A model generated the notes under the pieces. It made no database searches. It was not told the origin of the DNA and saw nothing but the letters and a program-made list of their open reading frames with translations. Below, in pieces: positions 45,447 through 54,917 of a DNA stretch of 58,858 nucleotides; the stretch's first letter is position 1, and each line of letters starts with the position of its first letter. The translations under genes and the position numbers were made by a program. Source of the stretch: Cytophagales bacterium (GTDB taxonomy: Bacteria > Bacteroidota > Bacteroidia > Cytophagales > Cyclobacteriaceae); the NCBI GenBank assembly GCA_025359125.1, contig JANYHI010000040.1, forward strand, positions 1-58,858. Direction: 5' to 3'.

Positions 45447-46055
45447 TTAAATAAGCTTCACTAAAATTGCCCCCAAATTTTTAGCTACTATTTTATGACC
45501 TTCTGCATTCGGATGAATGCCATCTGCTTGATTTAATTTTTCAATACCACCCACTTGATCTAATAAGAAAGGCATGAGCGTTGCATTATTCTTTTTAGCT
45601 AACTCTGGAAATATATTTTTAAACTCAGCCGCATATTGTTTCCCCATATTCGGGGGCACCATCATACCAGTTAATACAATTTTTACTTTTGGATATTTAG
45701 CTTTTACCTTATCAATAATTCCTTGCAGGTTTGCTCTGGTTTGATGGAGCGGCAATCCGCGCAGCCCATCATTCGCGCCAAGTTCCAACACAAAAATATC
45801 AGTAGGCTGCTTTAATACCCAATCAATTCTGGCAAGTCCACCAGCAGAAGTTTCGCCACTTAGGCCTGCATTGGTAATTTTTACTTTTATACTTGTTCTA
45901 TTCAGTTCTTTCTCAATCAAAGATGGGAAGGCCATCTCAGGGTCAAGGCCATAGCCAGCCGTGAGGCTATCTCCAAAGAATAAAATCACCTTGGGAGGAG
46001 TGGTGAACTGAAAAAAAGTTAGAACTACAATAAGAAGTATCCGTTTACCGACCAT
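45447..46055 (-). CDS. TesA-like SGNH arylesterase/thioesterase
   Basis: 202 residues with a short signal (ILLIVVLTFFQFTTPPKV). Block I ILFFGDSLTAGYGLDPEMAF, block II NAGLSGETSAGGLARIDW, block III VLELGANDGLRGLPLHQTRA, block V ADGIHPNAEGHKIVAKNL: the exact TesA (acyl-CoA thioesterase I / lysophospholipase L1) pattern. It is divergent from an ABC ATPase and permease pair that resemble E. coli ybbA and ybbP, which also sit divergent from tesA. The gap to ybbA is about 95 bases. Confidence 0.92.
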   Translation of the reverse strand: MVGKRILLIVVLTFFQFTTPPKVILFFGDSLTAGYGLDPEMAFPSLIEKELNRTSIKVKITNAGLSGETSAGGLARIDWVLKQPTDIFVLELGANDGLRGLPLHQTRANLQGIIDKVKAKYPKVKIVLTGMMVPPNMGKQYAAEFKNIFPELAKKNNATLMPFLLDQVGGIEKLNQADGIHPNAEGHKIVAKNLGAILVKLI

Positions 46056-46150
46056 ACTTTAAAATGATTTGCTTTTCTTTTAATAAACGCTAACAAATTA
46101 GAACAAATAACGATTACTTTAACTTTAGGTTAATCTAACTTTTTAATGAA

Positions 46151-46843
46151 ATGAGTGATATAGTTCTTCAAAGCGAGCATCTGACAAAAACATATCGATC
46201 GGGAGATCGCCCTTTAACCGTGCTAGATGATGTTTCCTTTCAGGCTGAGCAAGGCACGAGTCTCGCCATCATTGGTCCATCGGGTAGCGGTAAAACAACT
46301 TTATTAGGTTTATGTGCCGGATTAGATGTGCCCACAAGTGGAACAATTTCGTTAATGGGTTTCAAGTTGAATGCCATGAGTGAAGACGATCGCGCTTATG
46401 TGCGGAATCAATTTGTTGGCTTTGTGTTTCAAAATTTTCAACTGCTTCCTACTCTTACTGCTTTTGAAAATGTAATGGTTCCACTAGAATTACGAGGCGA
46501 AAAAAATATCGCTGCCAAAGCAAAAGATTGGCTGGCGCGTGTGGGCTTGGGCGATCGAATGAATCATTACCCCACACAACTTTCGGGCGGTGAGCAACAA
46601 CGGGTGGCCATGGCACGGGCATTTATGACTAACCCACGTATTTTATTTGCAGATGAGCCCACCGGAAATCTAGATGAAGAAAATGCAAGCCAGATTACTC
46701 AATTACTTTTTGAAATCAATCGCGAAGCAAAAACCACACTAGTACTCGTTACTCATAACCTTGAGTTGGCACAAAAAACAGAACGTATTCTGCAAATGAA
46801 AGGTGGAAAACTTGTCTCCGAAAAAATCTTAATCAATAACTAA
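46151..46843 (+). CDS. ybbA: ABC ATPase, YbbA/LolD type
   Basis: 230 residues. Walker [22 protein letters not shown]-loop [20 protein letters not shown], signature [16 protein letters not shown], Walker [19 protein letters not shown], and the switch His in [11 protein letters not shown]. Members of the LolD/MacB/YbbA group pair with FtsX-type permeases. The permease follows 39 bases on. Proposed substrate in the E. coli homologue is unsettled (lipid or lipoprotein release). Confidence 0.93.
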   Translation: MSDIVLQSEHLTKTYRSGDRPLTVLDDVSFQAEQGTSLAIIGPSGSGKTTLLGLCAGLDVPTSGTISLMGFKLNAMSEDDRAYVRNQFVGFVFQNFQLLPTLTAFENVMVPLELRGEKNIAAKAKDWLARVGLGDRMNHYPTQLSGGEQQRVAMARAFMTNPRILFADEPTGNLDEENASQITQLLFEINREAKTTLVLVTHNLELAQKTERILQMKGGKLVSEKILINN

Positions 46844-46882
46844 TACCCATTAACGATAAACTAACAACTTTTTTTCTCGGTA

Positions 46883-49450
46883 ATGATAGAATACATAATC
46901 AAGATAAAGCGTATTCAGAAAAACATTTTTCAAGACGCATGGGTTTGGAAAATGGCTTGGCGCGATGGTAGACATAATCTTTCGAGGCTATTTCTTTTTT
47001 CCGCCTCACTCATCACCGGAATTGCGGCAGTGGTCGCCATTGCATCTTTAAATTATTCGTTGCAAGATGAATTGAATCGGAATGCAAAAGAATTGTTAGG
47101 AGCAGATCTAGTCATTAACTCAAACAAAAAATTTACAAACGAAATTTTTTCGGCAATTGATACCGCTAAACAAAAAATTGCTGAAGATGCAGACATGGCT
47201 TCGATGGTTATGTTTATGCATACGAAGCAATCGCGCTTGGTAAAACTCACGGCCATCAAAGGTGATTTTCCTTTTTATGGTGAGATGTTGACTCTTCCTA
47301 TAAATGCATATCAGTTAGTTAAAACTGGCAAATATGCAATGCTGGATGAGTCTCTTGCTACACAATACGAAGTGAGTTCAGAAGATTCTATCAAAGTTGG
47401 TAATACTATTTTTAAAGTTGCAGGTGTAGTTACAAAAATTCCGGGTGGTGGAGGATTAACGTCTACGCTGGCACCGGCAGTTTATATTTCTTTAGACGCA
47501 TTAGACTCCACAGGCCTTGTTCAATTTGGAAGTAGAGTTGGTTATAGTTTGTATATCAAAACGACAACTGAGTCGCAAACTAAATTATTGATTGACCGCG
47601 TTAAGCCTCTTTCAAAAAAATTGGGCTTTGGGTACGAAACTGTTGAGGCGAGAAGAGAAGGACTAGGTCAGGGATTTAGATCGGTTTATCAATTTTTTTC
47701 TTTGCTGGCATTTGTTGCTTTGGTGTTGGGTTGCATTGGAGTAGCCAGCTCGGTTCATATTTACGCGCGCGAAAAGCGAGACGAAGTAGCGGTGCTTCGC
47801 TGCGTGGGCTCTTCTGGTTGGCAGGCATTCAATATTTATTTTATTCAAATTTTTATTTTAGGGTTGGCCGGAAGTTTAATGGGTGCCGCATTGGGTGTTG
47901 GCATTCATCAAATCATTCCCTATGCATTTAAAGAATATATTCCCTTAAAATTAGAATTCGCTATTTCGATACGCGCCATACTCGAAGGTATTTTCTTGGG
48001 TGGAATTGTCTCCATCTTATTCACGTTGCTTCCGCTGATATCGGTTCGTTTTGTTCCGCCACTCACGGTGTTGCGTGCAGATTTCAATGCTGGAAAAATC
48101 AGATCAAAATCAAAGAACGCTGCCATTGTTTTGATTGTACTGTTTCCTATTCTGGCGGCAGCCTATCAAACTAAAAGTTTTATATCAGGCGGATTTTTTG
48201 CGGTAGGCCTTGGCGTTGCGCTGGCTTGTTTGACAGCAGTGGCTTATGCATTGCTTTTTTTAGTAAGAAGATATTTTCCAACAAATGCTTCATTTATCTG
48301 GCGCCATGCCATGTCTAATTTATTCAGGCCTAACAATCAAACTCGCGTGTTAATGGTGGCAATTGGGCTAGGTGCGTTTATCATTGCAACATTAAATATC
48401 ATTCAAAATAGTTTACTCAATCAAGTTGAGTTTACCGGAAATAAAAATCAATCAAACACCATCTTGTTTGATATTCAACCAAACCAAAAGAAAGGAGTGG
48501 TGAAATTGATTAAAGATCAAAAGTTACCGGTCAATCAGGTGGTGCCCATTATTACCTGTCGATTGAAAGAATTAAAAGGTAAAACGATTGAAGAAATTCA
48601 AAAAGATACCACTCGCATTCCTGAGTGGGCGCTTACTAGAGAGTATCGCGTTACGTATCGAGATAGTCTCACTTCATCAGAAGAACTGATCAAAGGTGAA
48701 CTACCCAAGTATGTCCCCGGCAAAAAGGATTCAGTTAGGGTAACCATCTCCGAGGGGATGCACGAGACTCTACAGGTAAAAGTTGGAGACTCTTTGCTGT
48801 TTGACTTGCAAGGCGTACCCCTAAAAGTAAAGATCAGCGGTATTAGAAAAGTAAATTGGCCGAAAGATCCACCAAACTTTATTTTTGTTTTCCCTACCGG
48901 AATATTAGAAAAAGCCCCGCAGATTTTTGTAGCGGCCACGCGAGTAGATGAACCTACTCAGGCAAGTAAATTTCAGCAAGCCTTGGTTATAAATTTCCCC
49001 AATGTTTCGTTGATAGATCTTAGATTGATTCTCAGCACGGTGACCGAACTCTTTGGTAAAATTGGCTTAGTTGTTCGCTTCTTAGCTTTATTTAGCATTG
49101 TAACCGGATTGATCGTATTAGCCGGAGCAGTTATCAACAGTAAATTTATTCGGATGAAAGAAAATGTTTTGCTTCGAACATTAGGTGCCCGTACCAGTCA
49201 GATCACAAAAATCACATTAATAGAATACGCCTATTTGGGAATTTTTTCTGCCCTTACCGGAATGATTTTGTCTTTGGGTGGCGGCTGGCTACTGACACGT
49301 TTCTTTTTTGAAGTAGAGTTTGCTGTTAATACATTCGAGCTGCTGGCCATTAGTGGAGGTGTAATTTTTCTAACTGTGTTTATTGGGTGGTTTAACTCTC
49401 GCGAAGTGATTTCTACTCCACCGCTGCAGGTGTTACGAAAAGAAAGTTGA
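46883..49450 (+). CDS. ybbP: FtsX-type permease, YbbP-like
   Basis: 855 residues, with two FtsX domains. TM1 near residues 30-55, then a large soluble domain (55-255), TM helices at about 265-400, further pairs at about 415-460 and 485-510, another large soluble domain (about 515-700) and a final set at about 730-850 (VIFLTVFIGWFNSREVISTP). Family stretch YAREKRDEVAVLRCVGSSGW after TM2, and VLLRTLGARTSQITKITLIE in the second half. It works with the upstream ATPase. The tesA/ybbA/ybbP layout is the same as in E. coli. Confidence 0.92.
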   Translation: MIEYIIKIKRIQKNIFQDAWVWKMAWRDGRHNLSRLFLFSASLITGIAAVVAIASLNYSLQDELNRNAKELLGADLVINSNKKFTNEIFSAIDTAKQKIAEDADMASMVMFMHTKQSRLVKLTAIKGDFPFYGEMLTLPINAYQLVKTGKYAMLDESLATQYEVSSEDSIKVGNTIFKVAGVVTKIPGGGGLTSTLAPAVYISLDALDSTGLVQFGSRVGYSLYIKTTTESQTKLLIDRVKPLSKKLGFGYETVEARREGLGQGFRSVYQFFSLLAFVALVLGCIGVASSVHIYAREKRDEVAVLRCVGSSGWQAFNIYFIQIFILGLAGSLMGAALGVGIHQIIPYAFKEYIPLKLEFAISIRAILEGIFLGGIVSILFTLLPLISVRFVPPLTVLRADFNAGKIRSKSKNAAIVLIVLFPILAAAYQTKSFISGGFFAVGLGVALACLTAVAYALLFLVRRYFPTNASFIWRHAMSNLFRPNNQTRVLMVAIGLGAFIIATLNIIQNSLLNQVEFTGNKNQSNTILFDIQPNQKKGVVKLIKDQKLPVNQVVPIITCRLKELKGKTIEEIQKDTTRIPEWALTREYRVTYRDSLTSSEELIKGELPKYVPGKKDSVRVTISEGMHETLQVKVGDSLLFDLQGVPLKVKISGIRKVNWPKDPPNFIFVFPTGILEKAPQIFVAATRVDEPTQASKFQQALVINFPNVSLIDLRLILSTVTELFGKIGLVVRFLALFSIVTGLIVLAGAVINSKFIRMKENVLLRTLGARTSQITKITLIEYAYLGIFSALTGMILSLGGGWLLTRFFFEVEFAVNTFELLAISGGVIFLTVFIGWFNSREVISTPPLQVLRKES

Positions 49451-49548
49451 TTGTATAGGTTCCTGTCAGATAAGGTTCTTCAATCGTAATACTTCAAAAA
49501 TAATTTTTTTTTTGCGCTATTGCTGGTGCTCTTGTATCTTACAATGCG

Positions 49549-52500
49549 ATGGCAAAAAAGATAATTAGTGGTATTGCGCTTATTTTTCAGATAACATTAT
49601 ATTCTGTATCTGCCAACCCTCGCCCCGGATTAAAATTTATAGCTAATCAATCTCAGTGGCCTAGTGAAATAAATTTTTCTGTAAAAATACAAGGTGGTAA
49701 TTTACTTATTGGATCAGGTTCTTTTACCTATTCGTTTTTAGACCAGCGAAGGCTGGAAGAACTACACGACTACCATCAATCAAGGGAGGTGATACCGAAT
49801 CCTTTGCTCAATGGACAAATCATTAAGTCTTCCTTTTTAGGTAGTAATAAAAATGTTATTCCGAAGACATTTGGCATTCAGCCAGATTACTATAATTATT
49901 TTTTAGGCACAGATTCCACTCGCTGGAGTTCGAATGTTCGTGCTTACGAGGGAGCGGTATATAAAAATTTTTATGATGGTATTGATTTGAAAGTGTATTC
50001 GGAAGAAAGTAATTTGAAGTACGATTTTATTGTATTGCCCGGTGCTGATTATTCAATAATAAAATTTCAATACGCAGGTGCTGATCAGCTTTTCATAGAG
50101 AACGATAACCTGACAGTTAAAACATCGATAGCAACCTTAATTGAAAAAAAGCCTGTCATGTATCAAATCATTAATGGAGAAAAAATATTTGTTAAAGGGC
50201 AGTATGAATTACAAAATAATATTGTGTCGTTTTGTTTAGATGAATGGTATGACCCCTGTTATGAATTGGTAATTGATCCGCTACTTATTTTTTCTACTTA
50301 CTCTGGTTTCTCTGCCGACAATTGGGGGAGTTCTGCTACGCCTGGAGAGAATGGAAAATTATATTCTGCTGGGGTTGTTAATCTGAATAACGCTGGCGGT
50401 TCATTTCCAGCAACACCAGGCGCTTTTCAAATTTCGTATGGGGGAATATATGACGTAGCGATTTATAAATATGATTCAACGGGTGGGCAATTATTATATA
50501 CTTCTTTTTTAGGAGGAAGTGAATCGGAATCTCCGCATAGTTTGGTGATGACAGCTTCAAATGATTTATTGATTTTAGGTACAACTAGTTCGACTGATTT
50601 GAAAACTTCTTTAAGCGCCTACGATAGAACTTTTAATGGTGGTACTTTTACTTCTCATGTAGTTAATTATTCTAATGGCTCAGATATTTTTGTAGCTAAG
50701 ATCAGTTCAGACGGAACACAATTATTAGCCTGCACTTATTTAGGCGGCTCTTTAAACGATGGTTTAAATCCAACCTCAAGTCCTTTGGTAAAGAATTATG
50801 GAGATCAGTTGCGTGGAGATATTATTTCGGATGCTTCCGGAAATATTTTTATCAGCACAGTAACTTCCTCTGTTAATTTTCCAGTTACCAATGGTTTTGA
50901 CTTAACCTACAGCGGTGGCGATACAGATGCGCTAATTTTAAAACTAACTTCCGATTTAAGTCAGATTTCTTGGGCCACTTTTTTGGGAGGCTCATTGGCA
51001 GATGCTTCTCATACTATTCAAATTGATAAAACAGGAAATCTATATGTTGGAGGCGGAAGTGCAAGTGTAGATTTTCCTATCACCACAGGCGTTTATCAAT
51101 CAACAAATAAAGGCAATGGCGATGGGTGGATTGCAAAACTTAGCGCAAATGGTTCATCGCTACTTAACTCCACTTTTACCGGTACCTCACAATTCAATCA
51201 GGTTTATTTTTTAGATTTAGATAAGCAAGAAAATGTATATGTATATGGACAAACTGAAGGGACTTTTCCAGTTACTGCTAATGTTTATAATAATCCGAAC
51301 AGCGGTCAGTTCATTCAGAAGTTTGATAACTCTCTTTCTACTTTATTATTCTCCACCGTGTTTGGTTCGGGCATTGGTATTCCCAACATTTCTCCAACTG
51401 CTTTTTTGGTGAATGATTGCAATAATATTTTTTTAGCAGGCTGGGGTGGATTAGTAAATTCTTTAGAAGGCTTTTGGCGCAGCACTACAGATAATATGCC
51501 CGTCACGAATGATGCCTTTCAGAAAACCACCAGTGGCTCTGATTTTTATTTGATGGTACTTTCAGAAAACGCGAATGAAATATTGTACGCAACTTATTTA
51601 GGAGGAACAACTTCGCGGACGCATTTAGATGGTGGCACTTGTCGTTTTGATAAAGGTGGAGTTGTGTATCATGCGGTTTGCTCAGGCTGTGCAGCCTTTA
51701 ATGGAGCGGGGCATTCTACTTCAGATTTTCCCTCTACAACCAATGCATGGAGTAGAACGAATGGAAGTGGGAATTGCAATAATGCCGCTTTCAAGTTTGA
51801 TCTTTCTTCTTTGAAAGCACGAATACAAACTAATTCAACTCTGCTGGATAAACCAGGTCTGAATAAAATTTGTGTAGCTGATACAATTGTCTTTCAAAAC
51901 CAAAGCATAGGAGGTCAAGTATACTATTGGAATTTTGGGGACGGAACCACGGCTGTTAAATCAAATAAAAATAATATTCCATTCAAATATAAACTACCTG
52001 GATTTTACACCGTGAAATTAAAAGCAGTTGATATTGGCACGTGTGTGGGGAAGGATTCTACACAAACGAAAATTTTAGTTTCTACCCCTCAAGGTTTTGC
52101 TGGGCCTGATTTGGTGATGTGCTACAACACTACCACTCAACTTAGTGCCGGTGGTGGTATATTGTACAGTTGGAAATCGGCCGATAAATTAGTTACACTT
52201 AATGAAGCTAACCCGATTGTTAATCCTAAAATAGATACAAGATACTTTGTGTCGATAACAGATATTAATGGCTGCATACTAAAAGATACTGTAGATGTAC
52301 GCGTGGTGCCAAATATTGATGTGAAGTTTACATTGGATCGAATCAACTACAATTGCTTTGGAAAACCGTCTATTAATGTAAGCAGTCAAACCGATAAAAG
52401 CGAAGCGGTTTTTTTTGATTTTGGAGATGGGTTTACTTCCGATATGCCTAGTCTAGTTCATCAATACGAGAAAGATGGTAATTTCTCTGTAAGATTAATC

Positions 52501-52818
52501 GGTAAAAAGGAAACATGTATTTATGAAAAGCAAATCACCGTTCCTATTTTTGAATTGAAGGTGCCAAATGTTTTTACGCCAGATCAATCTCCCGGTTTCA
52601 ATGATACGTTTGAAATTGAATATGGAGGAAAACCCATTTCGCAGGCGGGAATTAATGTTTCGTTGGCGGTGGTAAATAGGTGGGGAGGAATTGTATATGA
52701 AGATAAGTTCTATAAAGATAATTGGACAGCTAAAGATGTTCCGGCAGGCGTGTATTTTTATGAGGCAGCTATCGAAGGTAAAACAACTTGCAAGGGATGG
52801 GTACAAGTAATTAAATAA
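49549..52818 (+). CDS. T9SS-exported beta-propeller/PKD protein with type B (CHU_C) C-terminal domain
   Basis: 1089 residues. Signal peptide (KKIISGIALIFQITLYSVSA), an N-terminal module starting FIANQSQWPSEINFSVKI, then SBBP-like repeats with the recurrent FLGGSxxD/YLGGS motif (FLGGSESESPHSLVMT, YLGGSLNDGL, FLGGSLADASHTIQIDKTGN, YLGGTTSRTHLDGG), a PKD-like domain (VYYWNFGDGTTAVKS; a second at FFDFGDGFTSD), and a C-terminal gliding-motility-associated domain: VPNVFTPDQSPGFNDTFEI, VVNRWGGIVYEDKFYKDNW and DVPAGVYFYEA. The latter is the type B sorting signal of T9SS. It is likely surface-exposed or secreted, perhaps an adhesin. PorX nearby agrees with T9SS. Confidence 0.92.
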   Translation: MAKKIISGIALIFQITLYSVSANPRPGLKFIANQSQWPSEINFSVKIQGGNLLIGSGSFTYSFLDQRRLEELHDYHQSREVIPNPLLNGQIIKSSFLGSNKNVIPKTFGIQPDYYNYFLGTDSTRWSSNVRAYEGAVYKNFYDGIDLKVYSEESNLKYDFIVLPGADYSIIKFQYAGADQLFIENDNLTVKTSIATLIEKKPVMYQIINGEKIFVKGQYELQNNIVSFCLDEWYDPCYELVIDPLLIFSTYSGFSADNWGSSATPGENGKLYSAGVVNLNNAGGSFPATPGAFQISYGGIYDVAIYKYDSTGGQLLYTSFLGGSESESPHSLVMTASNDLLILGTTSSTDLKTSLSAYDRTFNGGTFTSHVVNYSNGSDIFVAKISSDGTQLLACTYLGGSLNDGLNPTSSPLVKNYGDQLRGDIISDASGNIFISTVTSSVNFPVTNGFDLTYSGGDTDALILKLTSDLSQISWATFLGGSLADASHTIQIDKTGNLYVGGGSASVDFPITTGVYQSTNKGNGDGWIAKLSANGSSLLNSTFTGTSQFNQVYFLDLDKQENVYVYGQTEGTFPVTANVYNNPNSGQFIQKFDNSLSTLLFSTVFGSGIGIPNISPTAFLVNDCNNIFLAGWGGLVNSLEGFWRSTTDNMPVTNDAFQKTTSGSDFYLMVLSENANEILYATYLGGTTSRTHLDGGTCRFDKGGVVYHAVCSGCAAFNGAGHSTSDFPSTTNAWSRTNGSGNCNNAAFKFDLSSLKARIQTNSTLLDKPGLNKICVADTIVFQNQSIGGQVYYWNFGDGTTAVKSNKNNIPFKYKLPGFYTVKLKAVDIGTCVGKDSTQTKILVSTPQGFAGPDLVMCYNTTTQLSAGGGILYSWKSADKLVTLNEANPIVNPKIDTRYFVSITDINGCILKDTVDVRVVPNIDVKFTLDRINYNCFGKPSINVSSQTDKSEAVFFDFGDGFTSDMPSLVHQYEKDGNFSVRLIGKKETCIYEKQITVPIFELKVPNVFTPDQSPGFNDTFEIEYGGKPISQAGINVSLAVVNRWGGIVYEDKFYKDNWTAKDVPAGVYFYEAAIEGKTTCKGWVQVIK

Positions 52819-52917
52819 AGGGAGAAGTGAAGGGGTTGAGATAATGTAGATAAGGGTTTTTAGAGATGCACTAAATTGATAAATTTAGCTTGGCTTAATT
52901 TTTGAACCTTCTAGCAT

Positions 52918-53682
52918 ATGAAATTCTTCCTCTCTGTATTTTTGGTTCTACAAATCTTGTTTGCATCTGCCCAAGTGAATGATATTAAAAATTCATCTTC
53001 TCAAAACGCAAGTAGCAGAGGAGGAGGTGAGCGGGGCGGAGGGTCATCTGCTGGTGGAGCTTTTTTCGCTCAAGTTTTTATTCAATCGTTGCAAGGCATA
53101 GCTACTTGGCAACAATATAAGTTGGATAGGCGCAGTAAGAATGAATACATAGTTTCATTGGATATCCTTGGGCAGGCAGCCATCCAACCTTCTCGCTATT
53201 ATTTAATGAACCCGCGCATCAGAGGCAACTGGGGTTTATTCTCTACCGATTTTAGAATCAACTATTTATTACAAGAAACGGCAACAGGAACAGAAAGTCT
53301 CAGTTCTATTGATTGGCAGATTCTGCAACTCAATTTGGTTACTACCCGAAATGTGATTGGCAGAGTAGGAGGTGGTTTTATGAAAGAAAATTTTGGTGGC
53401 AATCTTTCTTTTTTTGAATCTACCTACGGAGTTTTTATTCAATCAACGAATAAGAAACTAGGAGGAACTTTAGAATATAGGTTAGCACAAGACTTCATTA
53501 TGGGTGCAATACCCAGAAGAGAAATAGGTGCTCAATTTGAATACCGACTTTCTACTAAAGGATATTGGAATACCTATTTAACTTTGGGTGGCGTATATCA
53601 ACAGTATTACGAATCGATTAACGTGTGGGGAATACAAGCAGGACTTGCTTTCCGCGTTTTCTCACCACCTATCCAAAACTAG
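52918..53682 (+). CDS. exported protein of unknown function, beta-rich
   Basis: 254 residues. Signal peptide (KFFLSVFLVLQILFASAQ), then a low-complexity Ser/Gly stretch (NASSRGGGERGGGSSAGGA), followed by a long series of amphipathic strands with aromatic ends (EYIVSLDILGQAAIQ, WGLFSTDFRINYLL, GGTLEYRLAQDF, EIGAQFEYRLSTKGYWNTYL), ending in AFRVFSPPIQN. The pattern suggests a small outer-membrane barrel. No family is recognised. Its last 21 bases overlap the convergent lhgO gene. Confidence 0.7.
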   Translation: MKFFLSVFLVLQILFASAQVNDIKNSSSQNASSRGGGERGGGSSAGGAFFAQVFIQSLQGIATWQQYKLDRRSKNEYIVSLDILGQAAIQPSRYYLMNPRIRGNWGLFSTDFRINYLLQETATGTESLSSIDWQILQLNLVTTRNVIGRVGGGFMKENFGGNLSFFESTYGVFIQSTNKKLGGTLEYRLAQDFIMGAIPRREIGAQFEYRLSTKGYWNTYLTLGGVYQQYYESINVWGIQAGLAFRVFSPPIQN

Positions 53683-54858
53683 TTTAGATACCGTTTCACC
53701 AATGGCCAAAGAAGAAGTGGCCGCGGGTGATGGCGCGTTGCAAACATTAATCACTTGCTTCTCTTCTAAAATTAAAAAGTCATCTACCAAACCACCTTGC
53801 CGGTCGCACGCTTGTGCGCGCACACCTGCACCCCCCTCTACTAAATCAGCTTCCTGAATTTCAGGAATTAATTTTTGCAATGCTTTGGTGAAAGCTGCTT
53901 TAGAAAAGGAACGATACATTTCGCCCATGCCCGTGCGCCAGTATTTGGCAGCTACTTTTTGAAAGCCCGGCCACGCCAATGTTTCACCTAGCTCTGCTAA
54001 ATTGATTTGAGATTTCTTATAGCCCTCTCGTTGAAATGCCAGCACCGCATTCGGCCCCGCTTCCACACCACCTTTGGCCATGCGTGTAAAGTGTACACCC
54101 AGAAAAGGAAAGTTAGGATCAGGCACAGGATAGATAAGATTCTTCACTAGGTACTCCTTCTCTTTCCTTAATTTAAAATATTCTCCTCGAAAGGGAATAA
54201 TCTTAACATTTAAATCTTTGATCGTCATCTTAGCTACTTTATCAGAATAAAGGCCTGCACAATTCACTACGAGTTTAGCAGTATAGCTTTTTTGGTCGGT
54301 TACAACCGTTACCTGATTACTTTCTGTTTTAATGTCAATTACTTTTTCGCCCAGCTTAATTTCAGCACCTTGATGGCGCAGCACCTCTCCGTATTTTTCG
54401 GCTACTACTTTATAATCTACAATGCCAGTTTGCGGCACAAAGATTCCTTCGATACCTTTTACATGAGGCTCATGCTCTTTTAATTCTGCTTCCGTGAGTC
54501 TCTTTAAATTCTTCAAACCATTTTGTTGACCGCGCACGAAAAGATTATTCAGTAAAGGTTTTTCTGCTTCATCGGTGGCAACAATTATTTTACCGCACAG
54601 CTCAAAAGGAATGTTGTTTTGTTTACAGAAATCTAAAAGTAAATGATAGCCTCTGAGGCAGTTGGTAGCTTTTAAACTTCCGGGTTTGTAATAGATGCCA
54701 GAGTGGATGACTCCACTATTATTGCCCGTTTGGTGTTTAGCTAATTCATTTTCTTTTTCAAGAAGTAGAATGGAAAGTGAGGAATTTGATTTTTTTATTT
54801 GAAGTGCAGTGGCCAAGCCTACAATTCCACCGCCAATAATAATTACATCGTGCTGCAC
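53662..54858 (-). CDS. lhgO: L-2-hydroxyglutarate oxidase
   Basis: 398 residues. FAD-dependent DAO-fold enzyme: VIIIGGGIVGLATALQIKKS at the N-terminus, QTGNNSGVIHSGIYYKPGSL (the substrate-site pattern of LhgO), PQTGIVDYKVVAEKYGEVL, LVVNCAGLYSDKVAKM, and C-terminal VEGGAGVRAQACD and CNAPSPAATSSLAIG. It oxidises L-2-hydroxyglutarate to 2-oxoglutarate, feeding electrons to the quinone pool, as known for E. coli LhgO. Start is GTG at 54858. A full-match -7 box (TAGTTTTG) lies 17 bases before it. Confidence 0.93.
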   Translation of the reverse strand: MQHDVIIIGGGIVGLATALQIKKSNSSLSILLLEKENELAKHQTGNNSGVIHSGIYYKPGSLKATNCLRGYHLLLDFCKQNNIPFELCGKIIVATDEAEKPLLNNLFVRGQQNGLKNLKRLTEAELKEHEPHVKGIEGIFVPQTGIVDYKVVAEKYGEVLRHQGAEIKLGEKVIDIKTESNQVTVVTDQKSYTAKLVVNCAGLYSDKVAKMTIKDLNVKIIPFRGEYFKLRKEKEYLVKNLIYPVPDPNFPFLGVHFTRMAKGGVEAGPNAVLAFQREGYKKSQINLAELGETLAWPGFQKVAAKYWRTGMGEMYRSFSKAAFTKALQKLIPEIQEADLVEGGAGVRAQACDRQGGLVDDFLILEEKQVINVCNAPSPAATSSLAIGETVSKLVLDRW

Positions 54859-54874
54859 AGATTTTTATTTTCGG

Positions 54875-54882
54875 CAAAACTA
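54875..54882 (-). promoter_or_regulatory. -7 box of lhgO
   Basis: Minus strand TAGTTTTG, a full match to TAnnTTTG, 17 bases before the GTG start. No clear -33 at 19-21 bases. It supports the GTG start at 54858. Confidence 0.5.
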
Positions 54883-54917
54883 TGAAAAATATGAATGCTC
54901 AAGAATTTGTTTTGTAT

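Noticed and set aside
49511..49540. Promoter (TTTG, 20 bases, TATCTT) before the T9SS cargo gene
   Set aside because: The -7 is a poor match and would place the start only a couple of bases before the ATG.
52871..52888. Perfect hairpin CTAAATT/AATTTAG as a terminator after the T9SS cargo gene
   Set aside because: It is purely AT-rich and is not followed by a clean T run. It could equally be a chance palindrome in AT-rich DNA.
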